Shown here: positions 19,836 to 31,100 of the stretch, piece by piece
Numbering within the stretch: the first letter of the stretch is position 1
Layout of the letters: every line of letters starts with the position of its first letter
Origin: Bremia lactucae
Taxonomy: Eukaryota > Oomycota > Peronosporomycetes > Peronosporales > Peronosporaceae
Length of the DNA stretch: 64,000 nt
Direction: 5' to 3'
Assembly: GCF_004359215.1 (NCBI RefSeq)
Contig: NC_090619.1
Coordinates: 1,568,618 to 1,632,617 of the forward strand
Notes under the pieces: generated by a model
Told to the model about the DNA's origin: nothing
Database searches by the model: none
Seen by the model: the letters and a program-made list of their open reading frames with translations, nothing else
Translations under genes and position numbers: made by a program

Positions 19836-20900
19836 ATGCACAAACCAGTCATATTCCCTTCGTTAAATAGTCCTGCACAGAGCCGAGCGCTTGTGGCAGT
19901 AGACAGCGAGCTGACAGGATGTCAAGCGTCGCATGAACCGACACAGTGCCTAGAGCCTGGTGCGGTTGGAAGGGGTGCGTTAGCTAGGAGAGCAACGACA
20001 CCCGCTTCCCAGAAAAAATCGTGGTAACTCGAAGAACGAGTACCCGACAGATTTGGACGATCAAAGGCACGTCTAAACGAGTGACCTTTGGATCAAATCC
20101 TATCAAAGAATACGGGCCTTCGAACGAGGTGTTTGAGGCTGTCAAAGACGAAATTGCGGAGGCATCCTCAGTTGAGGTGCTCCGGCAAGTCTTTAAATCT
20201 GTCGAGAGATAACAAATCTCCCGGAGATGTCGTGGGATCTGTTCCTTGCCGAATTAAAGGAAGGAAAGGTCCACGAAATAGTCATACCAGTTGCAGAAGA
20301 GAACGTGATGGACTATTCCTAGTCGTCCACTATGGACGAGAGCGTCCTAGATACGGACAAAAATAAACGTTCGCTGCTCAAGGCTAGGATGCCTTGAGAG
20401 ACAGTCCGTTCTTTGAGGTATTGTGGAAACATTGCGATGTGTTCCCAGAAGAAGTGCCGAGCCGCCTACCAGCAGATAGGGGCATCGGTCGCGAAATAGA
20501 CGTCGAACCTAGCACCAAGTACTGAGTGACCAGGCAATGGCCGTTGCCGAAAGAACAAATCGATTATATCGATGAGTTTTTCGACAAGCGAGCCAAGGCG
20601 GGACATGTGCGTGAGAGCAAATCGCCTCACTGCAACCCGACCTTTTGTGTGCGTAAAAGCCACAGGTGTATGGCGCGTGGTTCGTGCTTACAACAAGCTT
20701 AACACGGCGACCATACCGGAGCAAACGACAATCCCGTAGAAAGACGTTTTGTTGAACTCCAAGGGAAAGTCATTTATCTTTTCCCACGATGTTGATTCGG
20801 GCTGGGATGTCGTGTTAATGGAATTTATCACCGGTTTTTCCGAATTTGAAGGTCGTGGTCGTAAATTTGATAATAAAGCGATATTGTACAAGCTGATTAT
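19836..20900 (+). pseudogene. Gypsy protease-RT linker and RT N-terminus (block A)
   Basis: Frames include VVTRRTSTRQIWTIKGTSKR, EAVKDEIAEASSVEVLRQ, LWKHCDVFPEEVPSRLPADR, RQWPLPKEQIDYIDEFFDKR, KAGHVRESKSPHCNPTFCVR and VVRAYNKLNTATIPEQT. It ends SFIFSHDVDSGWDVVLMEF and stops before the catalytic YxDD region. Several stops and frameshifts. Orientation is plus. Confidence 0.7.
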
Positions 20901-21299
20901 TTAATCAAAAGTATATAATGTACGGTGAATCAATCATTACCACGATGGCGCACGATGGAGAATTGTGAACCACAAGTAGATTTATATTTAATATTGACCA
21001 ATCAGAATAATTGTTTACACCCTTAGATTCGTTTTCCTCGCTTCCGCTTCTCAGTTTCAAACAACGCATTTCACGCTTTGCGCAAAACGCAGTCCCTTTA
21101 CCCTATTTGACTGATTCCAAGTATGGAGTTTAATGCCCTTGAACAGTGAATGCCAGTGCAGATATTTGCAAGCCAAGCACTTACAAAGTCATGAAATCCG
21201 CTAATCTAGCGTGGACTAATCAGTATACATAAAAAAAAAGCCGTCAGGGGTGACTTGCTCGACAGTTGACAGATGTAGAGATTCTACGTCGTCCAACTG

Positions 21300-22110
21300 A
21301 TTTCTAATCTACGAGAAGTTGTCAAGAAAGTAAGCAGGCTTCCTTGCTCTGAATATCGTTGGGCACCTTTTCGGTGAGCAAATAGAGCAATAAAGCTGCA
21401 AAACGATACGTTAAGCGCAAAGCTGGATAATTCAATGAGCTTATTTTACGGCCTTTAGCGCGTATGGGCTGAAAATTGTCAAAGTTGAAAATCTCCCTAA
21501 AAAATGTAGATTCTTCTCGTCTTTTCAATCATTTCGTAACTAAACTGAAACTCATCGTTTAAGGAAACTTCAGATATGAAATGCCACTTACCGCGACGTC
21601 CAAGAATTATACCCATTCGAAACAGCTCCAATTTGAACATGCTCAATCGCTTGACAACCTTTTCAATAATTGAAATCTGCTCGGCAACTAGAGTGTAACC
21701 AACAGACGACAACTTTAATTCTTTGACTGTACCTGAATGCTACAAAAAATTTCTTGTTATTAAATGACAAGGACAGGCGATCAAACGCAAAAAAAGTACG
21801 ACACATTCCAAATTCTGATTGCTGTTTTTGTCTGATGCATATCATAATTCGAAGCATTCCATATGTACTGGCGTTTTTGGAGTAAAATATTACGTGATTC
21901 ATTTCAAATGCGTATACAGGCGCTCAATGATCTTAAAAAGTTGACTTTCAGATTAGTCATGATCATTGAAAAGCTAGCTACCTTACCTCCTCTAGCTCCG
22001 ATTGTCTATAATCTGGTGCTGCAGCATCTTAAGGCTTGCCGTTTGTGCGTTGTAGATTGCCACACCGAAGAAATAGACGACGTACGGCAGCAGTCGCGGC
22101 GGTATGATGG
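21300..22110 (-). other. Unrecognised spliced gene-like region (block A)
   Basis: The minus strand contains coding-like pieces separated by plausible introns. YRQSELEE is followed by GTAAGG...TTTTTAAG and IIERLYTHLK. A later piece is TVKELKLSSVGYTLVAEQIS, then IIEKVVKRLSMFKLELFRMG, bounded by a 3' site ATTCAG and a 5' site GTAAGT. A further frame, FFREIFNFDNFQPIRAK to KVPNDIQSKEACLLS, ends at 21322. The pieces do not join into one open frame in any way I could find. I do not recognise a family; it could be a decayed host gene. Confidence 0.3.
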
Positions 22111-22239
22111 GGCGCAGTGAGCAGTCGCGATGGCGTATGCGACGCTTTGAGCAGTCGCAATGGCGTGGTGCGAACAGTCGCGACGCGTGGAAGGATCGCG
22201 TGCCTGTAAGATCGTATGGTACGAGTGCAGAGAGATAAG
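22074..22239 (+). mobile_element. Truncated copia LTR at end of block A
   Basis: Matches the first 166 bp of the copia 5' LTR at 26236-26441 and stops at the N (22240). This is where the first contig appears to end. Confidence 0.8.
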
Positions 22240-22240
22240 N

Positions 22241-22805
22241 AAGTTAACTTGTTCGTTGGCGAGGGTATCCACCCTCGCGCGTCCCGGGTCTCGTTCAACA
22301 GTTCGGCGAGACCCATCTTCTCGACAGAGGGTTTATCAGAGAACGAGTGCTTCCCGCATTTGTAAAAGGATTGGAGGTTCTCGAATTCCCACGCGCATCT
22401 CACAAGAGAATGCTTCGTTAGGGGCATTACCTGCGCCCTTATAACAGCATGGATATGAGATTCCCACGAGAGGCAATGTATCCCTGTCTCTCTAGACAAA
22501 CGGTGCAGCTTGTAGCGTGCAACGACCACGGTGCGTTTTTCGAATCGTTCACGAAGAGCATCCAGTTTGTCAAGCCAGACCTCACGGCCTATGCTTTGCA
22601 AATTCTGTACAAATGCCGTCCAAGCTTGGAACAAAGCTTTGGCATCCTTTGCCCGCTTACAACCCCGTTTGCAGTGCAAAATATTATTGCGTTTATTCCA
22701 GGGTGTGCATTGCTACAACTCAGCCACATTAATAATCGGTCTTCACCATGCTGCTTGCTCCACCTCCAGAACGCATTTATGAGACCCATGAGGAAGAGGG
22801 GGTAA
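22241..22805 (-). pseudogene. Antisense Gag-like ORF fragment (block B)
   Basis: Same sequence as 18076-18640 of copy 2's antisense ORF, including VVVARYKLHRLSRETGIHC. The coiled-coil half is absent because the block starts inside the chromodomain region. Confidence 0.55.
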
Positions 22806-22854
22806 ACAACGTTTGCGTTGCAAGAAGGTTATTCAACGAAGATATTGCGCACGA

Positions 22855-23910
22855 AGGCTGACAAATACCGAAAAACTAGGAAGGTGTGGCTTGCTTGCGC
22901 TTATGGTGGTAAGTATATAAACAAGGGCACAACGATACGTCAAACGCCAACAAGGCTTCTTATGTGCTCATGAGAAGTCACTATTCAGCGACAACTGAAT
23001 CAAAATGCTGGGCAAAAACGGAGAGTAAGTGTGGTCGTTGCAACACACAATCATGAGGCGCCCGTTGATCTTGCAGCATTTCCGGAAGCCAGAGCGTTAA
23101 ATCAGTTGCAGAAGCAGCAAATTTTGAACATTTCAAAGGTAGACCACCTCGATTAATTTTAAATAATCAGAATACTGTTATAGAAGATAAACTCGCTACG
23201 TTTCCTCTCGGATCTGAAAAAATAGACTGATACCACAAATTTCATCTTCAGGAAAAAACTTCTCAAAAAGCTCTATATATTGGTAATTTGTGTTAAAACA
23301 AATTTTATAAGTTGTTTTTAGTTGACTAAAAGGGCTATTCATAGTTTATAATTAATGGAATTTTTAATTCTGAAATGGTATATCATACTATTTTATATTT
23401 ATTCAATTTTTTTTGCTCAATTATTGCTAAATGTAAAAAAAACAAAATTTCGAACATGAGAAAAAATCTCTCAAAAAATTTCAAATTAAAAATACAAAAA
23501 AACAAAGTGAGTTATCCACAGAATTTTGGATTTCTTTTTACTTGTTTTTTAATACTCTAAGTATTTTAAGTATTTTAGGCACCCTTAAATCCCAGCTTTT
23601 ATGCGGGGTTTAGAAGACGAAAAAAAGAGTTTTTTGGATGCGATCAGATCTAGCTTTTCTAGCCACTGGACATGATATTTACAATGTGAAAAAAACGTGA
23701 ACGAGAAGAATTTCTCCTTGAGCATAGCCCTCTTGTAGCGGTACTAGACACACTGGATAAAAATGCAATTCGGCATGAATTTGATCGAGAGCAATCGTCG
23801 AATCAACTCACACGCATCTTTATTGCATCAAAGTCTTGTATCTCAACAGATAAGGACTTTTCTTTAGAAGGCGTTCTTATAGTGGATTCGACATACAAAA
23901 CCAACAGGTG
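22855..23910 (+). pseudogene. MULE transposase N-terminal relic (block B)
   Basis: Duplicate of 18690-19745, with the same motifs and the same AT-rich insertion (23190-23605). Confidence 0.65.
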
Positions 23911-24000
23911 AGTAAATTGTTTTAAACATAGACTTTATTTGTACTAAGAGCGGAGAAATCTCGAGGTTTCAATTTCACTGCTCCATGCCATGGGTGTGGC

Positions 24001-25060
24001 ATGCACAAACCAGTCATATTCCCTTCGTTAAATAGTCCTGCACAGAGCCGAGCGCTTGTGGCAGTAGACAGCGAGCTGACAGGATGTCAAGCGTCGCATG
24101 AACCGACACAGTGCCTAGAGCCTGGTGCGGTTGGAAGGGGTGCGTTAGCTAGGAGAGCAACGACACCCGCTTCCCAGAAAAAATCGTGGTAACTCGAAGA
24201 ACGAGTACCCGACAGATTTGGACGATCAAAGGCACGTCTAAACGAGTGACCTTTGGATCAAATCCTATCAAAGAATACGGGCCTTCGAACGAGGTGTTTG
24301 AGGCTGTCAAAGACGAAATTGCGGAGGCATCCTCAGTTGAGGTGCTCCGGCAAGTCTTTAAATCTGTCGAGAGATAACAAATCTCCCGGAGATGTCGTGG
24401 GATCTGTTCCTTGCCGAATTAAAGGAAGGAAAGGTCCACGAAATAGTCATACCAGTTGCAGAAGAGAACGTGATGGACTATTCCTAGTCGTCCACTATGG
24501 ACGAGAGCGTCCTAGATACGGACAAAAATAAACGTTCGCTGCTCAAGGCTAGGATGCCTTGAGAGACAGTCCGTTTGAGGTACTGTGGAAACATTGCGAT
24601 GTGTTCCCAGAAGAAGTGCCGAGCCGCCTACCAGCAGATAGGGGCATCGGTCGCGAAATAGACGTCGAACCTAGCACCAAGTACTGAGTGACCAGGCAAT
24701 GGCCGTTGCCGAAAGAACAAATCGATTATATCGATGAGTTTTTCGACAAGCGAGCCAAGGCGGGACATGTGCGTGAGAGCAAATCGCCTCACTGCAACCC
24801 GACCTTTTGTGTGCGTAAAAGCCACAGGTGTATGGCGCGTGGTTCGTGCTTACAACAAGCTTAACACGGCGACCATACCGGAGCAAACGACAATCCCGTA
24901 GAAAGACGTTTTGTTGAACTCCAAGGGAAAGTCATTTATCTTTTCCCACGATGTTGATTCGGGCTGGGATGTCGTGTTAATGGAATTTATCACCGGTTTT
25001 TCCGAATTTGAAGGTCGTGGTCGTAAATTTGATAATAAAGCGATATTGTACAAGCTGATT
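24001..25060 (+). pseudogene. Gypsy protease-RT linker and RT N-terminus (block B)
   Basis: Duplicate of 19836-20900. It differs by a 3-bp deletion and one substitution near 24575, the only differences I saw between the blocks. Confidence 0.7.
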
Positions 25061-25461
25061 ATTTAATCAAAAGTATATAATGTACGGTGAATCAATCATT
25101 ACCACGATGGCGCACGATGGAGAATTGTGAACCACAAGTAGATTTATATTTAATATTGACCAATCAGAATAATTGTTTACACCCTTAGATTCGTTTTCCT
25201 CGCTTCCGCTTCTCAGTTTCAAACAACGCATTTCACGCTTTGCGCAAAACGCAGTCCCTTTACCCTATTTGACTGATTCCAAGTATGGAGTTTAATGCCC
25301 TTGAACAGTGAATGCCAGTGCAGATATTTGCAAGCCAAGCACTTACAAAGTCATGAAATCCGCTAATCTAGCGTGGACTAATCAGTATACATAAAAAAAA
25401 AGCCGTCAGGGGTGACTTGCTCGACAGTTGACAGATGTAGAGATTCTACGTCGTCCAACTG

Positions 25462-26272
25462 ATTTCTAATCTACGAGAAGTTGTCAAGAAAGTAAGCAGG
25501 CTTCCTTGCTCTGAATATCGTTGGGCACCTTTTCGGTGAGCAAATAGAGCAATAAAGCTGCAAAACGATACGTTAAGCGCAAAGCTGGATAATTCAATGA
25601 GCTTATTTTACGGCCTTTAGCGCGTATGGGCTGAAAATTGTCAAAGTTGAAAATCTCCCTAAAAAATGTAGATTCTTCTCGTCTTTTCAATCATTTCGTA
25701 ACTAAACTGAAACTCATCGTTTAAGGAAACTTCAGATATGAAATGCCACTTACCGCGACGTCCAAGAATTATACCCATTCGAAACAGCTCCAATTTGAAC
25801 ATGCTCAATCGCTTGACAACCTTTTCAATAATTGAAATCTGCTCGGCAACTAGAGTGTAACCAACAGACGACAACTTTAATTCTTTGACTGTACCTGAAT
25901 GCTACAAAAAATTTCTTGTTATTAAATGACAAGGACAGGCGATCAAACGCAAAAAAAGTACGACACATTCCAAATTCTGATTGCTGTTTTTGTCTGATGC
26001 ATATCATAATTCGAAGCATTCCATATGTACTGGCGTTTTTGGAGTAAAATATTACGTGATTCATTTCAAATGCGTATACAGGCGCTCAATGATCTTAAAA
26101 AGTTGACTTTCAGATTAGTCATGATCATTGAAAAGCTAGCTACCTTACCTCCTCTAGCTCCGATTGTCTATAATCTGGTGCTGCAGCATCTTAAGGCTTG
26201 CCGTTTGTGCGTTGTAGATTGCCACACCGAAGAAATAGACGACGTACGGCAGCAGTCGCGGCGGTATGATGG
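25462..26272 (-). other. Unrecognised spliced gene-like region (block B)
   Basis: Duplicate of 21300-22110, with the same exon-like pieces and splice-site-like boundaries. Confidence 0.3.
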
Positions 26273-26441
26273 GGCGCAGTGAGCAGTCGCGATGGCGTAT
26301 GCGACGCTTTGAGCAGTCGCAATGGCGTGGTGCGAACAGTCGCGACGCGTGGAAGGATCGCGTGCCTGTAAGATCGTATGGTACGAGTGCAGAGAGATAA
26401 GATGTGAATGCCAGAATCTAATTATACTTTTACAACGTACA
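26236..26441 (+). mobile_element. 5' LTR of Ty1/copia element (206 bp)
   Basis: Starts TAGACGACGTACGGCAGC and ends ACAACGTACA. The 3' LTR (31101-31570, minus a SINE insertion) has the same ends and about 205 bp. Flanks AGAAA (left) and AGAAC (right) agree at four of five positions, suggesting a 5-bp target duplication. The unusual TA rather than TG start is directly visible. Confidence 0.8.
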
Positions 26442-26445
26442 GGTT

Positions 26446-27707
26446 ATGAGCCCAATGCCTGGCTCCGAGACGGACTACACGTTAAGCACTGCTGCACGCG
26501 TCGCTGACGACGGTCACGAAAGGACAGTCGCACTGCCAGCTGCCGCTGCCGCTACACCAGCGGCCGTTACACCAGCGGCGCATGCGGCTGCGACGGTCGT
26601 CAATTCACCCGCTCACGAAAGGGACGAGACCTCGGATTCTCAGTGCTCTCGAGAACATGACGAGCCGCATGGACCGACTTGAGATGTCGCAGATGCAAAT
26701 CGATGAGAACGAGCGCCTACGCGGTGCCATCGACAGTGGACTGTTTGACTCCGCTCTCGGCGGAGGGATTGGTGGAGGACCAATGAACCGCGAAGCACTC
26801 GGGTTCATGCCGCCAAGATGATCGCCTGAGCCGCCAGCAGCTCCGCGGCCACGTCTGCGAGTTCCGGTTGTGGGACAATCGTCTCTCGAGCCGCTCGGTT
26901 TGCGAATACCGCCACCGCACCAGCAGCAGGCCCCGGCGATGCAACAAGCATACGCACAGCAAGCATATGCACCAATGCAACAACAGGCAGCGACATCACC
27001 GGTTGCTGCACCTGCGCCAGTGCTGCAAGGGTATCAGACGCCGGACGCGCGTCAGCGCAATCTCGCGATCCGGAAGTTTGGCGGCTCCGAACTGTATCAA
27101 GGACTCGGCGCCGGATTTCAGGACTGGGGACACTCGTTTATCCGTGCAATGAACTTCTCACAGGCGGCGTGCGGCTTCCCGTGGGCTGAAGATGTCAAAG
27201 TTGATCTCTTCGGGCATTACCTTGGCGGAACCGCCGAGAGAGACTACATTAAGCAAGTCCATGTTTGGTGGGAGCAATCCCCGACGCTCGACCACATCTT
27301 GGAGCGCATGTATCAAGCGTTTCGGACGACGATCACAGCGTCGCAATCGATGAAGCTGTTCACAGCCAAGAAGGACCACAAGAGGTCGTGGCCTGAACAC
27401 TATCTCTACATGGTCGCAGTGAGCGACACGTGTGGAGGAGGCGCGAGGCGCGGGTACTTGACAACATAGTACACTATGCGTCGGCGGATCTGTCGACGGT
27501 GCTCATGGCGAAGTTCGACGCAGGACGCATCGACTACTTGCGCCAAGCGGAGGAGCTTGCGCACTTTGCTCAAGCAGTCGAGGTCGACAGTCGTGCCGGC
27601 AAGTCACTGGGTCGCGAGGTCGTCGCAGTCGCCATGACCCGACACAGCGCAAGGAAACGCGCACGTGCCACAACTGCAAGAAGCAGGGGCATTTAAAGAA
27701 GGACTGC
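26446..27707 (+). pseudogene. Copia gag with zinc knuckle
   Basis: Gag is spread over three frames. An Ala-rich N-terminus starts from the ATG at 26446. A central part follows: ENMTSRMDRLEMSQMQIDEN, FGGSELYQGLGAGFQDWG, TAERDYIKQVHVWWEQSP and LEQMYQAF-like LERMYQAFRTTIT. The end is a CCHC knuckle, CHNCKKQGHLKKDC (27666-27707). At least two frameshifts and one stop (about 26820) break it. High GC and intact motifs compared with neighbouring relics suggest fairly recent inactivation. Confidence 0.75.
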
Positions 27708-29393
27708 CGCTCCAAGAGGAAGGAGAAGAAGGCCAAAGACGACAACGAAGAAGTGCTACTGCTGGCAGTGAACAAAAGCCGAGCAGACGCGAGCACCGAC
27801 TGGATCCTTGACAGCGGCGCCAGCCGCCACATCATGAGCGACGATCGTATACTCATCGACAGCAAGCAGTACAACGACGAGATCTCTCTTGCTGACAACA
27901 AGAAGCTCGTGCTCACGAAGGTCGAACGGGTGCGCCTGTTTGTGACAGCGCGCGGCGAGCAGCGTCAGATCGAGCTGTCGGACGTTTACTATGCGACAAG
28001 TCTTGCGCACAATCTCATCAGCTACGGAAAGCTCGAGCAGCTTGGGTACGCACTCACGTACACTGAAGATGGGCGTGAAGTTGTACGGCGATCAGATGGA
28101 CACGTCGCGTTTGACGTTACGATGCGCAATAGCGTTCTGGTCGTCGAGACGTCCAGCGCGATCAAGCCAGCAGACGTGATCTTTGCTGCCCTTGAGGAGG
28201 AGGCAACGGCAGATGTGTCGCCCGATGTGCAAGAAGCGACGCTCGTGAACTTTCACCAGAGGTTCGGGCATTTGTCGTATGACACGATCGAGAGGATCGC
28301 GAAGAACCCGGGCAGTGGCATTCGCATCACGGATCACAGACGTTTGACGTGCATGACGTGTGCTAAAAGCAAACAGACGAAGAACAGCCAAAGCAAGAAG
28401 GACACCGGCGCGCACTCTCCAATTGATCGTGTCGGCGGAGTGATATGCTCCGATCTCAAAGGGCCATTGACACCGGCTGCTCGCTTGCGGAACCTATATC
28501 TTGTTAATTTCGTCGATCATAAGAGTAACTACTGCCGCATCTTCCTGGCAAAGACCAAGGATGCAGCCGCAAGAAAGTTTGAGCATTTCCTCACTTTTTT
28601 CGAGCTAGAATTCAATTGTAAGGTCGCCGTATTGCGCACAGACGGCGGGGGAGAGTACCAGAACGTCGACTTATTTTGCAAGCAGACTGGTGTCGCTCGC
28701 CAAGTGAGTGAGACGCGCAATCAGGCGTCCAACGGCAAAGCCGAATGTATGCACCAGACGGTGTTGAACATGACGCGGGCGATGATCTTTGAGTCGGGAC
28801 TGCCTTTGACTTTCTGGGGAGACGCTGCTGAGTATGCGACATACATACTCAACAGAAGCCCAACGAGCGCGAACCCGAAGCGCGCATCCCCAATTGAAGT
28901 CCTGACGAAGCGAGCTCCAGACCTACGCGAGATTGTTGTCTTTGGTTCGCATTGCACGGTGTACCGTGATCCACGGAAGGACTCGTTCGCGCACCGCGCT
29001 CAAGTTGGCATCATCGTTGGTCGAAGCCACGAGACAAAAGGTTTTCGTGTTTATTTGCGCAAGGACAATGTTGTTATCTTCACACAACATGTCAAGAATA
29101 TCGAGACACTGCCAACAGTACAGAACGCACAGCTGCAGCGCGAGCTCGTTAGCGACGACCGTGTGGACGAGAACACCAGCAGCGATGCTCAAGATACAGT
29201 CCATGCGACGCAACACAAGAACAAGGCGTCTGGTATGAAGAAAAAGAAGAAGCACGAGTGGACGAGACAACCGATCGCCACACGTTCAGCGTCGAAGAAA
29301 TCCGCGACGAGCCGGGACGAGGCCGCTCGTAGCACTGACGTGGTGAGCCACGTGCTCGAACCGGATTCGAAGAACTACCGCGAAGCGATCTAG
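27708..29393 (+). CDS. Copia protease and integrase
   Basis: The frame is open from the zinc knuckle to a TAG at 29391-29393; 546 codons are open from 27753. The aspartic protease has DWILDSGASRHIMS (catalytic DSG). The GAG-pre-integrase/HHCC zinc site is FHQRFGHLSYDTIER...CMTCAKSKQ. The integrase core has VICSDLKGP, LRTDGGGEYQN and NGKAECMHQTVLN, the D,D,E triad. Next comes FWGDAAEYATYILNRSPT and the C-terminal FGSHCTVYRD region. The basic tail has a Lys run. The stop lies just before RT, so the polyprotein is interrupted. Confidence 0.85.
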   Translation, partial: RSKRKEKKAKDDNEEVLLLAVNKSRADASTDWILDSGASRHIMSDDRILIDSKQYNDEISLADNKKLVLTKVERVRLFVTARGEQRQIELSDVYYATSLAHNLISYGKLEQLGYALTYTEDGREVVRRSDGHVAFDVTMRNSVLVVETSSAIKPADVIFAALEEEATADVSPDVQEATLVNFHQRFGHLSYDTIERIAKNPGSGIRITDHRRLTCMTCAKSKQTKNSQSKKDTGAHSPIDRVGGVICSDLKGPLTPAARLRNLYLVNFVDHKSNYCRIFLAKTKDAAARKFEHFLTFFELEFNCKVAVLRTDGGGEYQNVDLFCKQTGVARQVSETRNQASNGKAECMHQTVLNMTRAMIFESGLPLTFWGDAAEYATYILNRSPTSANPKRASPIEVLTKRAPDLREIVVFGSHCTVYRDPRKDSFAHRAQVGIIVGRSHETKGFRVYLRKDNVVIFTQHVKNIETLPTVQNAQLQRELVSDDRVDENTSSDAQDTVHATQHKNKASGMKKKKKHEWTRQPIATRSASKKSATSRDEAARSTDVVSHVLEPDSKNYREAI

Positions 29394-30959
29394 AGCACGC
29401 AGTGTTTGAACTGGATGAAGGCGATGGACGAGGAGCTCGCGGCTCTCGAGGCCAACGACGTGTGGACAGTTGTCCGTCGTCCGAATGGCAGCAACTTCTT
29501 GCATTCCAAGTGGGTCTTTAAGACCAAAACGACCGCGGACGGTGACCTCGAACGTCGCAAAGCCCGCTTGGTTGCCTGTGGCAATGAGTAAGTTCTGGGA
29601 ATTGATTAGTTCCTGACCTTCGGTGCGGTCATGGACATGTCCACAGTGAAAGTGATCTTGGCACTTGCTGCAACGTGGGGCGTCCCGGCTACATACCGAA
29701 TGCGTATGTCAAAGCATCGAAGGAGCCGCACCTCGAAATCTTACTGCACATCCCGAACGGCATGGTCGTACCAGCGGCGCGCATGCGCGAGCTCGGCGTC
29801 ACGAGCACGAAGGACCTGGCTCTAGAGCTACGCAAAAGTCTCTATGGCCTCAAACAGGCCGGCCGACTCTGGAGTCAGCTGTTGCACCAGCGACTCGTCA
29901 AAGGCGGGTACACGCAGTGCACCAGCGACAGCTGCTTATACTACAGGCAAGTGGACGCAGAGCTCGTGATGCAGGCGTCTATGTCGACGACATACTTGTC
30001 ACTGGAACGTCTACTGCAGTCGTCAAGCAGTTCTTCGACGTGATGCAGTGCCTCTCGATCAAAAATATTGGTCCAGTTACGAAGTTCCTCGGAATGCGTA
30101 TGAACCAGACGGAAAGTGGGAGTCACGTTTTGAACTAAGAGGAGGCCATCGTCGAGCTGCTGCGAGAGCATGGATTAAGTGATGCGAATACCACGCGTTC
30201 GCCGATAGGAGCAGACGTGTACGAAGTGCAAGATGCTGACAGCGAACTACTCGGCACAAACAACCCAGGCAAGAACGCGACGATCCGGTCGTTCCAGTCT
30301 CTAGTCGGCTCGCTACTTTGGATTACACGATGCACGAGGCCGGACGTGTCGTTCGCAGTACACAAAGCAACACGACAGACGCACCAACCGCGTGTGCACG
30401 ACTGGAAACTTGCCAAGAGAATCGCAAGATACCTAAAGGGAACGATCGCGATGAAGATAGAGATGGTGCCAGAGCGCGATGCGGGCGACGCACCGACGCT
30501 CGAGTCTTCAGTGATGCAGACTTTGCAGCATATAAACAGGATCGCAAGTCTATCACCGGCGGCATTGTGCGACTCAACGGTATGATTGTGAGCTGGTACG
30601 CGGAAAAACAAGGTGGCGTCACACTCAGCACCATGGAAGCCGAATTCGTGGCTGCATCCGAAGTGGCAAAGGAGCTGCTGGGAATCCGTGAAATGCTGCG
30701 TGAGATCGGCATGGAGCCAGCACTACCAATGACGATGCGCATTGACAATCAGGTCGCCATTTGCCAGATCAACGGCGAAGCGACATCGACTAAAGCGACT
30801 CACATCGACATCCGATTGAAGTTTCTCTGTGACTACGCTCGTCGCGGCGTGATCGAGGCTCAGCACGTGCGCTCAGAACTCATGCTGGCAGACTTGCTCA
30901 CCAAGGTGGTCGATCCTCCCAAGATGGCGACGCTACGAGGGCTGCTACGTGTCGGCTAG
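29394..30959 (+). pseudogene. Copia reverse transcriptase and RNase H
   Basis: RT begins MKAMDEELAALEANDVWTVV, then HSKWVFKTKT and KARLVACGNE followed by a stop. Further pieces are LALELRKSLYGLKQAGRLW, the active site GVYVDDILVTGTS (in a different frame near 29.98 kb) and KFLGMRMNQTES. The tether, FQSLVGSLLWITRCTRPDVS, leads to RNase H with VFSDADFAAYKQDRKSITGG, STMEAEFVAASEVAKELL, RIDNQVAICQ, KATHIDIRLKFL and LLTKVV. About two stops and three frameshifts. The order IN-RT-RH identifies copia. Confidence 0.85.
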
Positions 30960-31084
30960 TAAGCCAAGACGTGGAACCCAGGTGCCCGAGGATGAGTGTT
31001 GGAAGAAGTCGCTCTGTTTGAATCGCAAGAGTTGCATTGAAGATGCGACAGGTCAGTATCGGGTACACTGAGTTCCAGTATGCA

Positions 31085-31100
31085 GCGGGAAAGGGAGAAG
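31085..31100 (+). other. Copia polypurine tract
   Basis: GCGGGAAAGGGAGAAG immediately precedes the 3' LTR start at 31101. Confidence 0.75.

Larger units (their letters stand above)
18076..22239. repeat. 4.16-kb block A, near-identical to 22241-26401
   Basis: Every feature from the chromodomain palindrome at 18076 to GAGAGATAAG at 22239 is repeated after a single N at 22240 with a constant offset of 4165, dropping to 4162. I see only a 3-bp deletion and a T/C change near 20415/24575. Both block edges lie inside repeats (chromovirus and copia LTR), as expected for two contigs ending in repeats and joined without merging their overlap. Confidence 0.85.
22241..26401. repeat. 4.16-kb block B, near-identical to block A
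   Basis: Second copy of 18076-22239. It carries the same antisense ORF end, MULE relic, gypsy RT relic and spliced region, and continues without a break into the complete copia element. It probably represents the true single locus. Confidence 0.85.

Noticed and set aside
18076..26401. Recent true tandem duplication as the preferred explanation
   Set aside because: The lone N at the junction and both edges in repeats favour an assembly overlap; not excluded, only less likely.
27503..27916. Minus-strand frame of 137 codons in copia
   Set aside because: Antisense shadow of the protease region, which has DSG and zinc-knuckle motifs on the plus strand.
29665..30138. 157-codon frame with Arg/His-rich product in copia RT
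   Set aside because: It is an out-of-frame reading of RT, except for its end, where it carries the true YVDD frame after a frameshift; it is not a separate gene.
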